This document shows, piece by piece, positions 43,371-51,243 of a stretch of 64,000 nucleotides of DNA. A program made the translations under genes and the position numbers. Positions within the stretch are counted from its first letter, which is position 1. Each line of letters starts with the position of its first letter. The DNA is from Acidobacteriota bacterium (GTDB taxonomy: Bacteria > Acidobacteriota > Terriglobia > Bryobacterales > Bryobacteraceae), in NCBI GenBank assembly GCA_017307505.1, contig JAFKEE010000059.1, positions 1 to 64,000 on the forward strand, read 5' to 3'. Under the pieces are notes generated by a model that saw nothing but the letters and a program-made list of their open reading frames with translations, made no database searches and was not told the DNA's origin.

Positions 43371-43981
43371 GCGTTCCCCAAATCGATCAACGCATGCCGC
43401 AGCCGCTCGAGAAACTCCATCTTCCCTTCGTTCTTTTCCAGTTTCATCGGCTCGCCGAAAGCCACCGAACACAGCAGCGGCAACGGCAGCGGCATGCCCT
43501 TCGGCATCACCCGGTGCGCATTGTCGATCCACACCGGCACCAGATCCAGCTCCGGATAGGCCAGCGCCAATTGATACACACCCGATTTGAAAGGCTGAAC
43601 CACTGCCCCCGGCCCGCGCGTCCCCTCAGGGAACAACAGCAGGGAATCCCCATCCTCCAGGGCCGCGCTCATGGCCGTCATCGGGTTATGTTCCCTTTCC
43701 ATCTTCCCCCGGGTCACCAACACGCCCCGAAACACCTGGTGGATGAGGAACCTCCTCAGCCGCCCTTGTCTCCAATAATCGTCCGCCGCCACCGGCCGCA
43801 CCCGCCGCCGGATGGTGGCAGGCAGCACAGACCAGATGAGCACAAAATCCAGGTGGCTGGCGTGATTGGCGAAATACACTCTTTGGTCCGGGCTCGGCGC
43901 ACAACCGAGCCAGCGGCCCTGCGCGCCCGTCAGCAGCCGCGTCGCGCCCGTAATCAGCGCGCCCACGAACTCAGCCAGCAT
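43367..43981 (-). CDS. Lysophospholipid acyltransferase, PlsC type
   Basis: 204 residues. The catalytic motif is NHASHLDFVL (NHxxxD) and the substrate-binding motif LLFPEGTRGPG; a membrane anchor lies near the N-terminus. It would acylate lysophosphatidate or a related lipid. GGAGG stands close before ATG 43981. The gene overlaps its upstream neighbour by 11 bp and the CdsA-type gene by 4 bp. The E. coli ynb set lacks this gene, so it is an addition to the module. Confidence 0.87.
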   Translation of the reverse strand: MLAEFVGALITGATRLLTGAQGRWLGCAPSPDQRVYFANHASHLDFVLIWSVLPATIRRRVRPVAADDYWRQGRLRRFLIHQVFRGVLVTRGKMEREHNPMTAMSAALEDGDSLLLFPEGTRGPGAVVQPFKSGVYQLALAYPELDLVPVWIDNAHRVMPKGMPLPLPLLCSVAFGEPMKLEKNEGKMEFLERLRHALIDLGNA

Positions 43982-44399
43982 CCGGCCTCCAGGCGTTGAG
44001 CACCAGGCCGGCCGCCAGCGCCGCCATCTGCACAGCCGCCACCACCAGCAGTTGGATCCACAGCCGCAGCGCCCCCCGGCTCCGTTCTTCCATCGACCGC
44101 TCCCGCGCCGGCTGCCCCAATCCTCTCGACCTCAGCCACTCATCCAACGCGCGGCCACCCTCCTCGGGCGCCTCTGCCAGGTCACGGAACAACCCCGCGT
44201 CAATCGCCACTCGCAAACCCAGGTAGACGGCCATCAGCCAGAACACGGCGGAAGCGGCGAAGAACGCTCGGCTCGCGCCGGGCCGTCCCAGAAGCAGTCC
44301 AGCACCCGCGATCACAGCCGCGCAATGGCTGGCGTTCGTCACCACGCGGCCTGCCCGCAGGAAGCTCGCCGTAAGTCTGGCATCGAACGCCGGCTTCAA
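43971..44399 (-). CDS. Small membrane protein of unknown function in the ynb-type operon
   Basis: 142 residues if TTG 44399 is the start: it overlaps the upstream stop as TTGA and has GGAGG 8 bp upstream, and the next gene upstream also uses TTGA. An ATG at 44423 has no such site. Three hydrophobic segments are seen (HCAAVIAGAGLLLG; FFAASAVFWLMAVYLGL; LWIQLLVVAAVQMAALAAGL), with an amphipathic charged stretch between the second and third. No family is recognised. Its place among lipid enzymes suggests a membrane accessory function. Confidence 0.6.
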   Translation of the reverse strand: MKPAFDARLTASFLRAGRVVTNASHCAAVIAGAGLLLGRPGASRAFFAASAVFWLMAVYLGLRVAIDAGLFRDLAEAPEEGGRALDEWLRSRGLGQPARERSMEERSRGALRLWIQLLVVAAVQMAALAAGLVLNAWRPDAG

Positions 44400-45757
44400 C
44401 GCGAAGCCCTCCCATCTGCCCACGCGGCCAGGGCACGCCGTGACGCCGCGCCCAACACGATGACAGGCCTTCGCAGGCGCACCTTTTCCATCGCTTCCTC
44501 CACCGAAGCGGCGCGACGGGAGGCAAACAGCCAGGCCGCCACGACCGCCGCACTGCGGGAGTACCCCAAAGCGCAGCAGACCAGGGTGGGCCGCGACGCC
44601 TCCAGAGAATCGACGGCCTCTACTGCCGCATCCAGTTGGTCCACCCCTGGTGCCAGCAGGTCCAGCATCGGCACACTTCGATACTCAACTTCCCGCACCG
44701 GGAATGGCAGTTCGGCCGTCAGGTCTACGACCGAGGCGAACCCGGAGCCGGCCAGCTCGCCAGGACCCGGGCACCGCCCCAGCCACACGCCGTCCGAAAC
44801 TTCATGGGCCGGCGCCTGGCCACGCGTAAACCAACGCGAACTCAACCACGCCGCGGCCACATAAGGAGCCAGCAAAACCAGTGACGCTGGACCAAGGCGG
44901 CCTGCGGACTTCCCAAACAGCCGAGGCTGTCCATGCCAATAGAGGCCTGCCACCAGCACCAGCGACCCGGCGGGCCAGGCCAGCGTCCATCCGATTCCTC
45001 CTAGGAAATAGGCAGCAAGCAGGCAGATCAGCCCGCCCAGCAGGTAAGCCGCGCCCAGCGAAAATCGCCGCGGATCCGTCGATCGCGCAAACCGCGCTCT
45101 ACCAGCGCTCTCCGGAAACAACGCTACGGCCAGCAGCCCCACCCACAACCCAGCCGGCAGGTCGATGAAGTGATGCTGGTAGGTGGTCAACGTCGAGAGG
45201 GCCATCAGCACAAACCAGATCCGCAGCAGCCACATCGTAGCGCCACGGAAGTGCCGTGCATAGCGCACCCAAAGAACGGTAATCAGCGCGATGTGCAGCG
45301 ATGGAGCCTGATTGAACGGCTTGTCGAAGCTCATCAACGCATCGAACAACTGGCCGGACAAACCCTCCGCCGGCGGCCGCTCGAACCCGAAGCGAAGCGG
45401 CACCGCCAGGAAACCCGCCACGCACAACACCTGGACCAGGACCAACCGGCTGACGTGCGTTCGCAGTTCCTCCCTCGATCGGCACAGAAACACCGAGACC
45501 GCATAGAAGAGGTCTGTCGACCAGTACGGCACAATGGTCCACGCCCAGAATGGGATGCGGTGTTCCCAGGCAAACGCGACCTCCGGCACATTCGCCCGCA
45601 GTCCCGTCACCCAGTTTGCAAAGCCGTAGCTCAGGAAGAACAGGGGGCCCAGCACCGCCAGCGAAAGCAGGGCCGCCAGCCAAGGCCGCGATTCACCCGG
45701 CCCCTTCTCGAGGGAATTCACTTCAGCGGAGCGGGGCGCGGCCTCGAAACTGCTCAA
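44396..45757 (-). CDS. PAP2-type membrane phosphatase fused to dual-specificity phosphatase (YnbD-like)
   Basis: 453 residues; TTG 45757 overlaps the preceding stop as TTGA. The N-terminal 250 residues hold about six membrane helices with a PAP2-like core (FDKPFNQAPSLHIALITVLW, HHFIDLPAGLWVGLLAVALF). The C-terminal cytoplasmic part is a dual-specificity phosphatase with VVDLTAELPF and the CX5R loop CALGYSRSA. E. coli YnbD has this architecture. It probably dephosphorylates a lipid phosphate made in this operon, but which one is unknown. Confidence 0.86.
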   Translation of the reverse strand: MSSFEAAPRSAEVNSLEKGPGESRPWLAALLSLAVLGPLFFLSYGFANWVTGLRANVPEVAFAWEHRIPFWAWTIVPYWSTDLFYAVSVFLCRSREELRTHVSRLVLVQVLCVAGFLAVPLRFGFERPPAEGLSGQLFDALMSFDKPFNQAPSLHIALITVLWVRYARHFRGATMWLLRIWFVLMALSTLTTYQHHFIDLPAGLWVGLLAVALFPESAGRARFARSTDPRRFSLGAAYLLGGLICLLAAYFLGGIGWTLAWPAGSLVLVAGLYWHGQPRLFGKSAGRLGPASLVLLAPYVAAAWLSSRWFTRGQAPAHEVSDGVWLGRCPGPGELAGSGFASVVDLTAELPFPVREVEYRSVPMLDLLAPGVDQLDAAVEAVDSLEASRPTLVCCALGYSRSAAVVAAWLFASRRAASVEEAMEKVRLRRPVIVLGAASRRALAAWADGRASR

Positions 45758-47523
45758 TCACCCTTCCTTTGCGCCACGGACACAGTAAAGATGCCCCATT
45801 CGTCCGTCAGTTGGTCCACTTTGCGAAACCCGGCGGACTCCACCAGTTCATCCATCTCCACCTGCGTCCTGCGCCGCATGATCCAGGGCTGATGATTTCG
45901 ATGGCTTGGCAACGTGCGCGCAATCATCTCCAACTGCGGGTGCCAGGGCTGCCCGGTGTAGATCAGGAAACCGCCCGCGTCCATCGCCTCGGCCAGGCCG
46001 GACAACGAATCGCGGATCGGCCCGTTTTCCGGGAACAATTCATACAACCCTGAAACGACCGCTAGCGTCGGGCGTGGGGTCATGGACGCGACACTGCCCC
46101 GGTCGAAAGCGTCGCCTTTTTCGAACCTCGCGATCGCATCCAGCCCTTTCTGCTGGATCAGGATCCTACCCTGTGTGACGTTCAACTCACTGAAGTCGCG
46201 CAGCAGAATGTGCTCAGGCTTCTCGGCCAGACCCTCGATCGCCTCCAACACGTATCGTCCATGTCCCGCGGCAATGTCCGCGATGCGGACCGGTTGCCCG
46301 CTGGCCCGCAGCGCCGCAATAGAGCCCCGCAGAAGCTTCTCGATGTTCGACTTCCTGATGCGGATGCCGCGCCAGCCGATCGCGTTGAGGTAGAACCAGT
46401 CGATCAGCGTGCCCAGCGGCGTGATGCCCGAAGGCTTGTTGCGATAGATATAGTCCAGCGTGCTGCCGGAATCAAAGCCCGTTTCCAACCCCAGCCGGAT
46501 GCCGTCCGAGAGCCGTCCGCCGGTCTTCATCCCGAAGCGCGTCAGTCCGAAATTCCATGCCTTCGGATGCAGGGCCGGCAGAGGTTTGCTCAGCCGGTCA
46601 TACTCGTCCTTCGTGTACCCTGCCCTGTCGGCGGCATTCAGCGAGGCCCGGTTGGGAGCCTCACTGAAGCATTTCTGAAGGAACGCCCGGGCCTTGGCAA
46701 TAGCCGGAGCGCGATCCCGCTCGCCCAGCGTATCGTGATAGAACCCCTCGAAAACGTGGACCTCTTTCACCTTGGAACCCAGCCGCCGGTAGAACTCGTG
46801 CTGCGGTTTGAGATGCACCACGAAGTCGGCTCCGGAGATCAGGATCTGCGTCGGAGCCTGGATCGCCGCCGCATCCTCAATCAGGCGGTCCGCCGTGCTG
46901 TACAGAGCCAGTAGGATGTTCACGGAGATGGGCCGGCGGATCAGCGGGTCGGCCTTATAGGACGCGATACGTTCCGGATCGTGCGTCAGTGCCCCGGGTT
47001 TCACGTAGGAATTTACGTGGAAGTTCCCGAACAACTGGTGGAACAGACCCAGGGCTGGGCGCGCCAGCGGCACATACAACTTCACGCTGAAGGCCGGCGA
47101 AGCAAGAATCATGCACCGGATGGGCGGGGCGTAGTCATGAACCCAGGCCGCCGCCAGAACGCTGCCGACGCTTTGTCCCAGCAGGGCTATGTCCTCCATC
47201 CTCAGCCCGAACTCGCTGCAGATGTGCTTCACGAACACATCCACATCCTTGACCAGTGTTCCCATGGTGGGGCCATGCCCGTTTCGCGAAGTGCTCGCAG
47301 CCGAATCCACAGAACGGCCGTGCCCGCGGGCATCCCACGCGAACATTGCCGTGGCCGGCATGTCCAGCTCGTCCACCACATGCTGGAGCCGGCCCGAGTG
47401 CTCGTGCCCCCGGTGGAATAGAACTACCGCTTCTTTCGTCGTGCCCTGCAGGGACGGCCAATAACGATAGAACAGTCGCGTACCATCACTGGCCGTGAAA
47501 AAGCGTTCTTCCGGAATCCGCAT
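45754..47523 (-). CDS. Bifunctional alpha/beta-hydrolase / methyltransferase (YnbC-like)
   Basis: 589 residues from ATG 47523. Residues about 1-290 are an alpha/beta hydrolase of the monoglyceride lipase type: VLFHRGHEHSGRLQHVVDEL, AWDARGHGRS, nucleophile elbow LLGQSVGSVLAA, and Asp/His near LISGADFVVH and GFYHDTLGERD. After a linker, residues about 400-589 are a SAM-dependent methyltransferase with VRIADIAAGHGRYVLEAIEG and ILLRDFSELN. E. coli YnbC has this same fusion. It may deacylate and methylate a lipid; neither activity is proven here. It overlaps the downstream gene by 4 bp. Confidence 0.87.
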   Translation of the reverse strand: MRIPEERFFTASDGTRLFYRYWPSLQGTTKEAVVLFHRGHEHSGRLQHVVDELDMPATAMFAWDARGHGRSVDSAASTSRNGHGPTMGTLVKDVDVFVKHICSEFGLRMEDIALLGQSVGSVLAAAWVHDYAPPIRCMILASPAFSVKLYVPLARPALGLFHQLFGNFHVNSYVKPGALTHDPERIASYKADPLIRRPISVNILLALYSTADRLIEDAAAIQAPTQILISGADFVVHLKPQHEFYRRLGSKVKEVHVFEGFYHDTLGERDRAPAIAKARAFLQKCFSEAPNRASLNAADRAGYTKDEYDRLSKPLPALHPKAWNFGLTRFGMKTGGRLSDGIRLGLETGFDSGSTLDYIYRNKPSGITPLGTLIDWFYLNAIGWRGIRIRKSNIEKLLRGSIAALRASGQPVRIADIAAGHGRYVLEAIEGLAEKPEHILLRDFSELNVTQGRILIQQKGLDAIARFEKGDAFDRGSVASMTPRPTLAVVSGLYELFPENGPIRDSLSGLAEAMDAGGFLIYTGQPWHPQLEMIARTLPSHRNHQPWIMRRRTQVEMDELVESAGFRKVDQLTDEWGIFTVSVAQRKGD

Positions 47524-47532
47524 AAATTCAAA

Positions 47533-48168
47533 CTACGAAGTACCCTTCCCCGTCCGCGAGGCTTTCTTTTCGGCAAGCCCGCCCAATACCCGATTCACGA
47601 TGGTAACCACCAGCAACAGCCCAAGCAACCGGGGCAGGGCCCAACCCAACCAGGCTGGTACTGCTCCTCCAGCGCCGATCCAGAGCGCCAGCGCTCCGAA
47701 GACAAACGCCCTGTCGCTCTTGCCCATAGGCCCGTCGTAACGGCGCCCGGCGCCAGTCATGACCGCAACGGTGCCGGCCATCTCGGAAACTGCCGCCAGC
47801 CAGATCACCACCCCGATCCAGAGCGGCTCAAATTCGGGCACAAATGCGAATGGCAGGAAGAGAACGCCATCTGAAATGACATCGGTGAGTTCATTCAGGT
47901 AGGCGCCCAGATCGGACTGCTGTGCGAACTCCCGCGCCAGCATGCCGTCGAGGGCATTCATCGCCATCCGTGCGAACAGAAACAAAGGAAGCGCCAGAAA
48001 CAGCACTCGTTCCTGATGGCGGATGGTGAGAAGCAGCCCCAACCCTACGGAAAGCACACAGGCGGCAACCGTGACATGGTTGGCGGTGACGCCGGAATGG
48101 GCCAGGAAACGTGCGAGCGGGCGGAGCAGGCCTTGAAAACGAGGCTTCAGCGAATAGATGCTCGGCAC
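47533..48168 (-). CDS. CDP-alcohol phosphatidyltransferase (YnbA-like)
   Basis: 211 residues; GTG 48168 is the start. About five membrane helices. The family signature DGxxAR-x8-GxxxD-xxxD reads ALDGMLAREFAQQSDLGAYLNELTDVISD in the sequence, with Asn where the first Asp of the second part is usual; the same Asn occurs in E. coli YnbA as I recall it, so it is a subfamily trait rather than damage. It joins CDP-diacylglycerol to an unknown alcohol in the membrane. First gene of the operon; 9 bp separate it from the hydrolase/methyltransferase gene. Confidence 0.86.
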   Translation of the reverse strand: MPSIYSLKPRFQGLLRPLARFLAHSGVTANHVTVAACVLSVGLGLLLTIRHQERVLFLALPLFLFARMAMNALDGMLAREFAQQSDLGAYLNELTDVISDGVLFLPFAFVPEFEPLWIGVVIWLAAVSEMAGTVAVMTGAGRRYDGPMGKSDRAFVFGALALWIGAGGAVPAWLGWALPRLLGLLLVVTIVNRVLGGLAEKKASRTGKGTS

Positions 48169-48262
48169 AGGATATCAGTGTACCCAAGCAAGCAAACAAA
48201 GGGGAAAGCGGCAGCGCCTCGCACGCGCCGCCCGCCTTCCGGCAGGATCGCTTCGCTCAGTC

Positions 48263-49309
48263 TCAGCCCGCCACGGGGAGAAGGCCGCCGGCGGCAACGC
48301 GCTTCACCGGAAGTGGCTCCAGTCTATGCGGTGTCTGATGCGAACGCCGCACATCGATGCCCAGCTTGCGCATGCGGTAGATGAGAGTGCTGCGTGGCAC
48401 GCCCAGGCGGGCAGCGGCTCCGTCGCGGCCGCCGATGAGACCCCGGGTTTCCTTCAGGACCTCACGGATGTGATCCCGTTCCGCTTCCGCCAGTGTACGG
48501 GACACAGCGGCTGACGATTGGCTCGCCCCGCGCGCCAGTCCGGCCAGCGCTGGGCGCAGAGCGCACTCCGGCGACAGCACCACCGCGCGCTCAATGATGT
48601 TCTGCAACTCCCGGATATTGCCCGGCCAGTCGTGGAGTTTCAGCACTTCCATCATCGAGTCCGGCAGCGGCTCCACCTGCTTGTTAAAACGGGCGGACAG
48701 CATGTTGAGGAAGTGCTCCACCAGTTGCGGGATGTCCTCAATTCGTTCACGCAGCGGTGGCAGTTGGATCGGAATCACATTCAGCCGGTAGTAGAGATCG
48801 GCCCGGAATTTCTTCTCGGCCACTAGCTGGGCCAGGTCCTGGTTGGTCGCCGCCACCACCCTCACATTCACCTGGATGGTCTGGCTGCCGCCCAGGCGTT
48901 CGAACTCCTGCTCCTGCAGGGCGCGCAACAGTTTGGGCTGCAATTCGAGCGGCATGTCTCCGATCTCATCCAGAAAGAGAGTGCCTTGGTCCGCCTGCTG
49001 GAAGCGGCCCCGGGTCTGCGCGATTGCTCCGGTGAAGGCGCCTCTCTCATGGCCGAACAGCTCGCTCTCCAACAGGGGAGCGGGAATTGCAGCGCAGTTT
49101 AGTTTGACGAAAGGCCTGTGGCGCCGCGGACTCTGGTTATGGATCGCCCGGGCGACAAGTTCCTTACCCGTGCCGGTTTCGCCTTGAATCAATGTGACGG
49201 AGCCGGCTTTTGCGATGATGCGAACCTGGTGCATAACGGATTGCCAGGCAGCGCTTGTGCCCACGATGTCCTCTTCGAGTCGAGTGATCGTTTCCGGTAA
49301 TGTACACAC
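48263..49309 (-). CDS. Sigma-54 interacting activator without sensory domain
   Basis: 348 residues from GTG 49309, which has GAGGGG 8 bp upstream. The AAA+ domain begins at once: Walker A GETGTGKELVARAI, sigma-54 contact loop GAFTGA, LFLDEIGDMPLELQPKLLRA, LPPLRERIEDIPQLVEHFL. A Fis-type HTH is at about 290-325 (GAAARLGVPRSTLIYRMRKL). No receiver, GAF or PAS domain precedes it. It resembles PspF-type activators that are controlled by a partner protein. It ends 94 bp before the start of the ynb-type operon, the same strand, so it may share its control, though I see no sigma-54 promoter there. Confidence 0.85.
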   Translation of the reverse strand: MCTLPETITRLEEDIVGTSAAWQSVMHQVRIIAKAGSVTLIQGETGTGKELVARAIHNQSPRRHRPFVKLNCAAIPAPLLESELFGHERGAFTGAIAQTRGRFQQADQGTLFLDEIGDMPLELQPKLLRALQEQEFERLGGSQTIQVNVRVVAATNQDLAQLVAEKKFRADLYYRLNVIPIQLPPLRERIEDIPQLVEHFLNMLSARFNKQVEPLPDSMMEVLKLHDWPGNIRELQNIIERAVVLSPECALRPALAGLARGASQSSAAVSRTLAEAERDHIREVLKETRGLIGGRDGAAARLGVPRSTLIYRMRKLGIDVRRSHQTPHRLEPLPVKRVAAGGLLPVAG

Positions 49310-49519
49310 TGCAACACCCCTCTTCCGGCATCCGCTTGAAGCGAAGCCCGTTCCTTGGTCTTGAGTTGCATTGTGACTTTGATTCGCCTCTGCCGATACC
49401 CCACATCGGGTCGGATTGGCCCCCCAGATCGTCCAGCGCACTGGTACTCATTTCGAGGTATCCAACGCCTCGCGGAACCCGCCTCTGAAGCAGGCCGGCC
49501 GGTTGAGAAGTGTAGCAGC

Positions 49520-49888
49520 CTAGATGTTTGCGCCGAACGCCAGCAACCGCCCGTCACAATCCTTCACGACAAACTCCCGCGACTGCCAGGGCATATTCTC
49601 GACGCCCCGGGTAAACTCGACACCCCGTGCGGCGTATTCAGCGTAGAGCGCATCGGCATCCTCAATAAACAGGTATGCGTCCAGCAGTTCTTCTTTGTAT
49701 TTGTCCGGGTTGGCGGCAGGCGGCTCGGCGCAGCGGAAGTGAATCGCGTGATGGTCTCGCGCGACGATGGCGTAAACGGGCGGATCCTGCCAGGTGCCCA
49801 GACACTCGAAACCAAGCTTCTGCTGATAGTAGGCAAGCGTCGCAGGGATGTCCATGGTGAAGAACACAGGCGCAATCTGGCGGACCAT
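49520..49888 (-). CDS. VOC-family (glyoxalase/bleomycin-resistance fold) protein
   Basis: 122 residues. A paired beta-alpha-beta fold is visible: PVFFTMDIPATLAYYQQKLG at the start, AIHFRCAEPP in the first half and EFVVKDCDGRLLAFGANI at the end. His and Glu residues that could bind metal are present. Members are glyoxalases, dioxygenases or resistance proteins; the substrate is unknown. Single-gene unit. Confidence 0.86.
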   Translation of the reverse strand: MVRQIAPVFFTMDIPATLAYYQQKLGFECLGTWQDPPVYAIVARDHHAIHFRCAEPPAANPDKYKEELLDAYLFIEDADALYAEYAARGVEFTRGVENMPWQSREFVVKDCDGRLLAFGANI

Positions 49889-49953
49889 CTGTCAAGTCTA
49901 CTGCAGGTACCGGGAAGGCACCGAAGCAAATCTCCCCCGCCCAGGCGCGATCC

Positions 49954-50907
49954 TTAAACGCCCATATAGACTAGCCCGGTGAACATAGCCGGCGTGATGA
50001 GGAATTGGCCCCATTTCGCATCGAATCGCGCGGTGGGTTTGGCGGCGATCGTCTCCTCCAGCGATCTGCCGGACTTCTTCAGCCCCGCTACGTTTTCGCG
50101 AATGCCGGCCAGCATGTCGCGGAACTCCACCAGATCTGCCTTCGCGCCTGGCTGGCCGTGTCCGGGGACAACCAGCGTCCCGGCGTCCACGGCGTGGATG
50201 TTCGCTTCCGCCGCTCGGAGGGAGCCGTCGATGCTGCCTCCGGTGGAGTAATCGATGAATGGATAGACTCCGTTCCACCAGGTGTCGCCCACATGGAGGA
50301 CGTTCGCCTCGGCGAAATGGACAGCGATGTCGCTGTCTGTGTGCGCCGGCCCGTAATATTTCAGGCGGATCTGCGCACCGTTGGTTTGCAGATTGTGTTC
50401 AGTGGAAAACACTGTGGTCGGAAGCGCCGGCGCCGGGGATGCGGGAAATGTGTGGTGCCAGCCCTCCACGCGCGTATCGACGGCCAGGCGCTTGCGCGTA
50501 TTCTCATGGGCGATGATCGTCGCCCCCGCGGCGTGGAGCCAGCCGTTGCTATCCGTGTGGTCGGCATGCCAGTGGGTGTTGATCAGGTTTTGGATGGGTG
50601 CGTGGTCGATGCCATCCAGCGCCTCGCGCAGCCTCGCTTCGGAGACGCGAAACCCGCCATCCACCAGCAACTTTCCATCGCGGCCGCTGAGAACTACGAT
50701 ATTGCCGCCCGATCCTTCCAGCATGGTCAGGCCGCGCCGTAGCGGACGGGTGGTGATCTTCGCATTCGCCGCCGCATCGACCATCGTAGGCACGATGCGC
50801 CCATTGCTGGCGGCCTCCGGGTATTCACCGCCAAAGGCCCGTCCTAGTCCACCGGCCGCCAGGGCCAGCACAGTCCTGCGGGTCATCCCGGATTTGATTC
50901 GCTGCAT
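49954..50907 (-). CDS. Tat-exported metallo-beta-lactamase-fold hydrolase
   Basis: 317 residues; GGAGG lies 8 bp before ATG 50907. The N-terminus (MTRRTVLALAAGGLGRA) is a Tat signal. The metal motif is NTHWHADHTDSNGWL, with further ligands in GPAHTDSDIAVHF and LVVPGHGQPG. The fold includes quinoprotein relay and beta-lactamase enzymes; the substrate is unknown. It is convergent with no gene and shares no operon. Confidence 0.87.
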   Translation of the reverse strand: MQRIKSGMTRRTVLALAAGGLGRAFGGEYPEAASNGRIVPTMVDAAANAKITTRPLRRGLTMLEGSGGNIVVLSGRDGKLLVDGGFRVSEARLREALDGIDHAPIQNLINTHWHADHTDSNGWLHAAGATIIAHENTRKRLAVDTRVEGWHHTFPASPAPALPTTVFSTEHNLQTNGAQIRLKYYGPAHTDSDIAVHFAEANVLHVGDTWWNGVYPFIDYSTGGSIDGSLRAAEANIHAVDAGTLVVPGHGQPGAKADLVEFRDMLAGIRENVAGLKKSGRSLEETIAAKPTARFDAKWGQFLITPAMFTGLVYMGV

Positions 50908-51243
50908 GCTTCTGCCTCCTTCGAGTCTCTGTCGCGGAATGCACTGCATGCCGGACGCCAACTCCGGAGACAGCGTTCACACCGTTGCAAATCATAGGCA
51001 TCCGTAGAATCATCGTCCTCGGACGCCGTTTTCCGGCTCGCACGAAAAGGCGAAAGACAGGTTCTCGTGCCGAATACCGGCGACTCTGGACTTGCGTGCG
51101 GCCTCAGAACCCTCGATGAGAAGTGTTTGGACAGAAAAAGGCCGCCGGACGTCGCGTTGAAATTGCGGCATCCGGCGGCAGATTGAAGGCAAACAGGGGG
51201 ACGGGCGCAAGCGCTTTGCCTTGCGCCCGGGTCACTTCCAACG
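50908..51243. other. 336-bp intergenic stretch with two hairpins
   Basis: The hairpin at 51203-51228 lies 16 bp after the stop of the TonB receptor gene and is given separately. A second inverted repeat pairs GCCGCCGGA (51141-51149) with TCCGGCGGC (51171-51179). The rest is the upstream region of the metallo-hydrolase gene. No gene is seen. Confidence 0.5.
51203..51228 (-). terminator. Hairpin after the TonB-dependent receptor gene
   Basis: GGGCGCAA (51203-51210) pairs with TTGCGCCC (51221-51228) with a 10-nt loop, close to the stop of the minus-strand gene at 51244. There is no strong T run on the minus strand. Confidence 0.5.

Noticed and set aside
47533-48168. Damaged active site in the CDP-alcohol phosphatidyltransferase (Asn for Asp)
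   Set aside because: The same Asn is present in E. coli YnbA as I remember it, so it is a subfamily feature.
48169-48262. Sigma-54 promoter before the lipid operon
   Set aside because: No TGGCAC-N5-TTGC-like pair with GG and GC at the right spacing was found in this stretch.
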